Shown here one piece after another: positions 58,603-64,000 of a stretch of DNA of 64,000 bases. The stretch comes from Eleginops maclovinus (Eukaryota; Chordata; Actinopteri; Perciformes; Eleginopidae): NCBI RefSeq assembly GCF_036324505.1, contig NC_086349.1:23026247-23090246 (forward strand), given 5' to 3'. The notes under the pieces were generated by a model. That model was not told the DNA's origin and did not search any database. It was given only the letters and a program-made list of their open reading frames with translations. A program made the translations under genes and the position numbers. Position 1 is the stretch's first letter. Each line of letters begins with the position of its first letter.

Positions 58603-58916
58603 GAGAGAGCTCTTTGATCAGACAACATGAAATCTGATTTGATCTGCTGTCCTGCTCTGAACGTGGATCAAAGTAGGGCTAATGTGGTTAGTATGTCAAA
58701 TAAATAAAAAAAATCTGAATTGCATTAATCCACCGCTGCAGCCGGGGCATCACATCCTTTGATCAACACACCCTCCCTTCACACACTCTGAAACAAAGAC
58801 CCAAAGAGAGGGAGGGTGGGTTGAAAAAAGAGGAGGGGGGAGATGGGGAGACAGGAGTCAGCAGCGTGAGTTGGCAGAGGTCACCTCAGAGTAAAAAGCA
58901 GGAGGGAGACGCAGCA

Positions 58917-58998
58917 TGGACGCGGGTTGTGTGTGCAACGGCAGATCAGGTTGTCCTGGATCCTGCAGATGCTTCGTGGGACGTTGAGGACGAGAGAG
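58917..58998 (+). other. Possible 5' untranslated exon of the downstream receptor gene
   Basis: The segment ends GACGAGAGAG then gtgagctg, a consensus donor, in locally GC-richer sequence after a GGA-rich stretch. It could be a 5' exon spliced to the acceptor at 63,720 of the vasopressin-receptor-like gene. This is guesswork from position and donor quality. Confidence 0.2.
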
Positions 58999-58999
58999 G

Positions 59000-60120
59000 T
59001 GAGCTGCGTTTCTACTTCCTCCTCTCTCTGCGGAAACTAAATGTGTACTTTTAACGAGGTGTCCTGGATCTGATGGAGATTATATAGTTGTACAACAGCG
59101 TAAGAGACGCCTGTGTCTGAAGACTGAGAGAATATTACAGCTTTTATGATCTCGGTTTCCAAAAGTTCATATTTATTTGTCGCATCTGATGTTTGAACTT
59201 TCAATGCTTGCTACCTTGGTGCATGTACTTCCTCCTCTCTCTGCATTCACTTTGAATGAGGTGCGGTGGATCCATTACCTCAATACTCAACACTTGGAAT
59301 AGAATGAAAGAGGCACAAATTAGATTATATTTTTATATTCAATCTTAGACACAAATCAAACATTTATTTTACAACGTAGCTTTGGACAAACTACAATCTG
59401 TACAAGTTACTGTTGATGCGGGGTCGTGGATCTGTTGACTCCGGACATTAAAATAGAAAAACACAAACATTAAATTCTTGTACAATATAAGAAACTTATG
59501 TCAAGAGAGGATCTTACAGCTTATAGCAAAAGTGAATACTTATTTGACACTGTTTGCTTTACTTCCTGGTCTCTTCTGATATTAAATGTGTACGTTACTT
59601 TTAAAAAGGTGTCGTATTTGTTATTTAAACACTGAGGACATCAGAATAGAAATACCGGTTATTAAAATGAAAGATTATTATGGTGTACGACTTACATCAT
59701 GCCAGCCAACAATATGTAACTGATGTGCGTATGGCTTTTATACTCTTTTTCACCGATAGTAAACATTCATTTGACCATGTTGCATTGGATATTTGGACCA
59801 TCACTGCATACCGTCTTCTCTCTCTGAAGAAATAAAAACCTGTTACTTTTTATGAGGTGTCGTGGATGTGTTGAACACTCAGCACAATAAATAGAAACAC
59901 AATAGAAAACACAGACACACTAGTGAGTCCCAAACAACTTTAACATATATTGTAGTGCAGAATAAGAGCCAGACATATTTATTGTATTCTTCTCTCTTCT
60001 TTCTGTGTCTCTGTGTGCATCACTTACACCAAAACAAATTCCTCGTATGTGTAAAACCGATTCTGATTCTGATCATTAGCAAAGAGCATGTGTCTCAGAA
60101 AATCTTACAGCTTTTGTACT
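59000..60120. repeat. Decayed tandem repeat, units of roughly 150-250 bases
   Basis: Recurring blocks in the same order: TACTTCCTCCTCTCTCTG (59012, 59227, variants at 59561 and 59809), AAATGTGTAC near the GAGGTGTCGTGGATCTG-type block (59057, 59258, 59415, 59606, 59855), AATAGAAACAC-type ends, and TTACAGCTTTTAT-type starts (59138, 59515, 59735, 60104). Copies are much diverged. Confidence 0.6.
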
Positions 60121-60124
60121 CTCT

Positions 60125-60451
60125 TTAAAAAGCCTTATTCTGCTCTCTTTCAGGTTCATATGTGTATGTTGTGTCTTAGTGGGACATGTCTCCATGCTTT
60201 AATGTTCACAAAGCTCTTTATTTTTCTCAGACTGCCTGTGCTGCAGCACCTCTTCTCACCCTCTGTCTGAAACCAGAGCCCAGTCTGCTCTGATTGCTTA
60301 GCTGGCTGGCTCTGTTGGGATCTTAGAGATGTCCCAACACTTAGCCTATCACTACAATGTATTGGAGTGATAGCCAATAGATGCACAAGGGTTACATAGT
60401 GATGTCATTGTGTTATTTTAGTAAACAAAGGAAGCCAATGGAGGCATTTCA
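60125..60451 (-). repeat. Interspersed fish repeat, inverted copy of the 63-kb element
   Basis: Shares long blocks with 63,013-63,448 in opposite orientation, for example CTGAAACCAGAGCCCAGTCT, GCTGCAGCACCTCTT and ACATAGTGATGTCA. Both ends are truncated or diverged. Confidence 0.65.
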
Positions 60452-60454
60452 GGC

Positions 60455-61550
60455 ATTGGACATTTGGACCATCAATGCTTTAACTATCGTAAAACAGAAA
60501 CAAAGGTCATCTTGTATAAACTAATGATTATACAAACAGTAAACCTCGAGGATCTAGAGATTATATCCTCATTAAAGATTTCCTCTACAGAGGTCGAGGA
60601 AGTTACAGGAGGGTGTTCATCATTTCTGACAGGAACGATGAAAGAAAGAAAACGAAATCCACTGAGAGGAATGAGAAGGATTAATTTGAGGTTTTTGTTT
60701 TGTGAAAAGAAAATACGTATTGCCCAGCACGGGGTCCGCTCCTGTAATTGGATTAAAATCTGAAAAAGATGTCAACAAAGTTAGACCCAGGTGAAGTGAG
60801 GCCATCAGAAGTAGTATTTAACACCAGCAAAACGATTTCTACGCTAAATGTAGAGCCCTAAAATAACATGTATCTTACAGACTAATGTAACTGTGCTCAA
60901 AGGAAATGCAAAGAAGGAAAGACAGATGATTTCATTGTGCCGTGATTCGTCAAATGTTGGTTTGTAATTTTTTACTGCAGCGACTTCATTTAATTTCCTG
61001 CATTGTGTTTCCAGCAGCAGAATGACCGTTAAAGGCTATTTTTCTAGATAAGACTGATGCATCAAAGGACGGCAGAGTGCACTGGGAGGCTGTTTTGAGA
61101 TAATACAGATGGATGATTCTGTCAGCGGCGTGCTTTTGTTCCTGCAGTAATGGAAGAACAACTCAGATCGGAAAAAGTCCTGCATCCGAAGAGTGTTATC
61201 AGCAAAAAAAAAGTGCCTAAAGTTTAAAAAGTTGTAGTTCTGCTGTGAAATGTCCCTGATATTCATCAATGTGGAAGCATTTTATTGCAGTAGCTTGACA
61301 TCTTTATGTTATTTTAACAAGATAAATGAGAGAAGGAAAAACCATTTGTGTCACAGATTCGTATTATTATTTTGGGGCTCTTCAATCTTTGCTTTTGTTT
61401 ACAAAAATATGAGTTATATGACATCTTAGCAAATAACAACAAGGTGTTTTTGGAGGGGATTTATGAATGAAAACAACTTCCATTTTTGGAACTGCAAAGT
61501 AACTAAATAATACAATAAAAATATGCTTCTTTATGCAGTAAATGGATATA
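60455..61550. other. Intergenic, no gene seen
   Basis: No exon, RNA gene or clear repeat recognised between the 60.1-kb repeat and the AT-rich tract at 61.56 kb. Confidence 0.4.
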
Positions 61551-61564
61551 ATGCACTAAGTATA

Positions 61565-61826
61565 CTGACAAATAAATAATAATAATAAATAAATAATACA
61601 AAATAAATAATAATAATAATACAAAATAAATAATAATAAATAAATAAATAATAATACAAAATAAATAATAATACAAAATAAATAATACAAAATAAATAAT
61701 AATAATAATAAATAAATAAATAATAAATAAAGAAATAATAATAATAATAAATAAATAAATAATAATAAATAAAGAAATAATAATAATAATAAATAAATAA
61801 TAATACAAAATAAATAATAATAACCA
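61565..61826. repeat. AT-rich microsatellite, AAT/AAAT compound
   Basis: About 260 bases of mixed AAT, AAAT and ACAAAAT units. The minus-strand frames of Tyr, Ile and Leu here are low-complexity artefacts. Confidence 0.93.
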
Positions 61827-63012
61827 TTTGTATGGCACTTTAAAAAAAAGATCATATATGAGGTAATATATGAATAAAAGAGGTCAAGTTTATAATAATT
61901 TACACTAAAATAACAACTAAACAGAAATACAATTAAGGACATATATTTCTGTAGAGATTCTTTTCTAATTGTTTTATATTAGAAATCCTTTATTTGTCAC
62001 TTTACACTAATAGCAGATAGAAAGATGACTTAGTATGCACACGTTATTAATAACACAATAAGTAAAAAACAGAAAAGTACACCGTGGTAATAAATAGCAG
62101 GAGGTTAAATCGTACTTTCATGTATATTGCACAAAGTTTAGTATGTTCAGTCTTAATGCACATCAGAATATCATTTGGAGGGAATTTATGAATGAAAATG
62201 TGTTTGTATGAAAACATATTAAATGGAAAAGTCAAATGTTGAAAGGTAAAGCCGTGTTCTTCTTGTTTTGTATCAATGATAGCTTCTTATTTTGGAACTG
62301 CCACTTAGTGTGTAATGGTGATTGCTTCAGATTGGTGAATCTACTGTGACTCTATTAGAGCGTGCTCATTCCCCTCAGTCCCACATGAGGGGCCCTCTCT
62401 GCATGCCTCTGTATTTGTGTGTGTTGAAGTGTAAAAGTGTGTGAAAGCGCTGCTGTAAACACGCTCAAACATCTCGTTGTTTTGCAATTAACGTAAAGGT
62501 TGACCCCGCGCACACACTCCGGATAACTGCAGCTGTGTGTGTTTGTTTACGATAGCAGAGGTCAGATTCAATACACATTGCAAGAACTCTGCCCCCAAAC
62601 AAGCAGACTAATAATACACAGACCCCCGACGGTCATTAGACATAAACCGTGAACAGAATAACGGTCATGTTTCATAACAAGGGAAGTCACAATATGTCCT
62701 GTGAGGGTTTCTGGCAATATGCTCGAGGACTACAGAGAAAACATGGGAACTGTTAATTGGAATTCACTAATTGGGAAAACTATCACGCTATAAATTCACA
62801 GGCTATGGTCAAAGGACCTCTACTCAAGTAGTGTACTTAGCTGCCATTTTCAAACAGTATTTCAATGTAATGCCACTTAACACTTCTACTCCACTACAAT
62901 TCAGAAGAACAAATAGTACTTTTTATTCAAGTACATGTATCTGATAGCTATAGTTAGTTATTGAAGATAAAGAATTTACATTTAAACAACATATACGCTT
63001 GAACTATTCAAT

Positions 63013-63448
63013 ATAAAGAGCCCATATTGTGCTTTTTGGAGTTTTCCCTTTCCTGTAGTGGGTTATATAGGTTTCTGTGCATGTCAACGGGTTGCAAAGG
63101 CTAAAATCCCAAAGACACTCTGTCCCCCCTGTCTGAAACACCTCCATTGGACAACTTCGTTTACCTCTGGATCAAAGTGACATCACTATGTAACACTCGC
63201 ACTTCAATTGGCTAGCAATCCAACACATTGCACGATATAGGATAAGGGGCGGGACATCTTTAAGCTGCTGACCAATCCCTACAGGGCCAGCCAGCTAACC
63301 AATCAGAGCAGACTGGGCTCTGGTTTCAGACAGAGGGTGAAAAGAGGTGCTGCAGCACAGGCAGGATGAGAAAAATAAAGAGCTTTTTGAACATTAAAGC
63401 ACGGAGACAGATATGAACCTGGAAATGAGCATAAAAGGGCCCCTTTAA
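63013..63448 (+). mobile_element. MITE-like repeat with GGGCCC termini
   Basis: The left end ATAAAGAGCCCATATTGTGC and right end GCATAAAAGGGCCCCTTTAA are imperfect inverted repeats around about 400 non-coding bases. Related copies at 60,125-60,451 (inverted) and 20,115-20,205 (fragment). The TTAA at the right end would fit a piggyBac-type MITE, but the left TTAA is not preserved. Confidence 0.6.
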
Positions 63449-63724
63449 AGAGAGTATTCTGTCTCATACTGTTTTACAATAAAGGATTTAAAATTTGTTC
63501 TTCAATTTGTTTTATATATGATTTTCTTCACAGACAGATTTGACTAATGTCCTTTCTTCTCTTCTTCCTCCTCTCTTCCTTTCCTATTTCTACCTCACCT
63601 CCTCCCCTCTTCCTCGCTTCCTTTTTTCCTCACTTCCTCTGCTCTTCTTCCTTTTCCTTTCCTTTCCTCTTCCTTTCATCTTCTTCCTCTCGCCTCTTCC
63701 TCTGTTTCCTCTCCTCCCAGCCAT

Positions 63725-64000
63725 CATGTCAGTCTCCCCGGTAACAGACCCGTCCCCCAGCTGGTCGGTGGTCTCCATGACTCCTGTGTACAGTAACGTC
63801 ACCGAGGTGCAGCGTGACGCTCTGCTGGCGGTTGCTGAGGTTGTGGTGCTGGCGTTGATCCTGGTGATGGCTTTGCTCGGTAACGGGCTCGTGTTGCTGG
63901 TGTTGCTTAGGCGACGACGCCAGAAGAACCCGCTGCACCGCTTCATGATCAACCTCTGTTTAGCCGACCTGGTGGTGGCGCTGTTCCAGGTACACAATCA
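63725..64000 (+). CDS. avpr2: Vasopressin V2-type receptor-like GPCR, N-terminal part (cut by window end)
   Basis: Class A GPCR. The exon begins after the acceptor TTTCCTCTCCTCCCAG at 63,720, and ATG follows at 63,725. The extracellular N-terminus (MSVSPVTDPSPSWSVVSMTP) carries an N-glycosylation site in SNVT. TM1 is AEVVVLALILVMALLGNGLV with the conserved GN pair. The intracellular loop is LRRRRQKNPLHRFM, and TM2 has NLCLADLVVALFQ. HLCLADLAVALFQ is the human V2 equivalent. Linkage to idh3g matches human Xq28, supporting avpr2; V1-type or other relatives cannot be excluded on 92 residues. CAG|gtacac at about 63,989 may be a splice donor, because the family continues VLPQ where read-through gives VHNQ. 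Confidence 0.65.

Noticed and set aside
61503..61942. Membrane-like minus-strand frames rich in Ile, Tyr, Leu
   Set aside because: Translation of an AT-rich microsatellite in all three frames; no gene.

Overview
The window is vertebrate nuclear DNA, almost certainly from a percomorph-type teleost. It has multi-exon genes with GT-AG introns, long CA/GT and GA microsatellites, many fish-type hAT and Tc1 fragments, and AT-rich intergenic DNA. There is no sign of a prokaryotic or viral genome. All gene models below were assembled by eye from splice sites, reading phase and remembered family sequences; no alignment was run.

Layout. (1) About 1-13.5 kb, minus strand: a tandem cluster of single-Ig-domain CD300/CMRF35/pIgR-like immune receptors. 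Copy A runs off the left edge. Copy B carries a one-base deletion in its Ig exon. A lone Ig exon and a decayed copy D follow. Copy C is complete at 333 codons and keeps an ITIM-like tail. (2) 14.4-16.0 kb: a hAT-type MITE with a perfect 8-bp duplication and a Tc1 remnant. (3) 17.2-18.5 kb, plus strand: a compact gene with an interferon-response-like element and a TATA box. It encodes a 163-residue Ala/Gly/Ser-rich protein that I do not recognise. (4) 19.8-23.7 kb, minus: hsd17b10, six exons. (5) 25.7-26.06 kb, minus: two let-7 family microRNA hairpins (let-7h/miR-98-like and let-7g-like), with a CpG-rich likely promoter near 27.6 kb. (6) 28.4-49.4 kb, minus: fam120c, 17 coding exons plus a possible very long 3' UTR. 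(7) 52.1-56.6 kb, plus: idh3g, 12 coding exons including a 6-base microexon. (8) 56.6-63.7 kb: microsatellites, MITEs and a decayed tandem repeat. (9) From 63.7 kb, plus: the first coding exon of a vasopressin-receptor-like GPCR, cut by the right edge.

In human, HSD17B10, miR-98/let-7f-2 and FAM120C lie at Xp11.22, and IDH3G and AVPR2 lie at Xq28. The right two thirds of the window therefore looks like one ancestral block now split over the two arms of the mammalian X. The genes do not form an operon-like unit: there are housekeeping mitochondrial enzymes (hsd17b10, idh3g), an RNA-binding scaffold (fam120c), a microRNA locus and two immune-type loci. The most unusual items are the interferon-type gene at 17 kb, the correlated loss of signalling tyrosines across the receptor cluster, the idh3g microexon and the let-7 pair.
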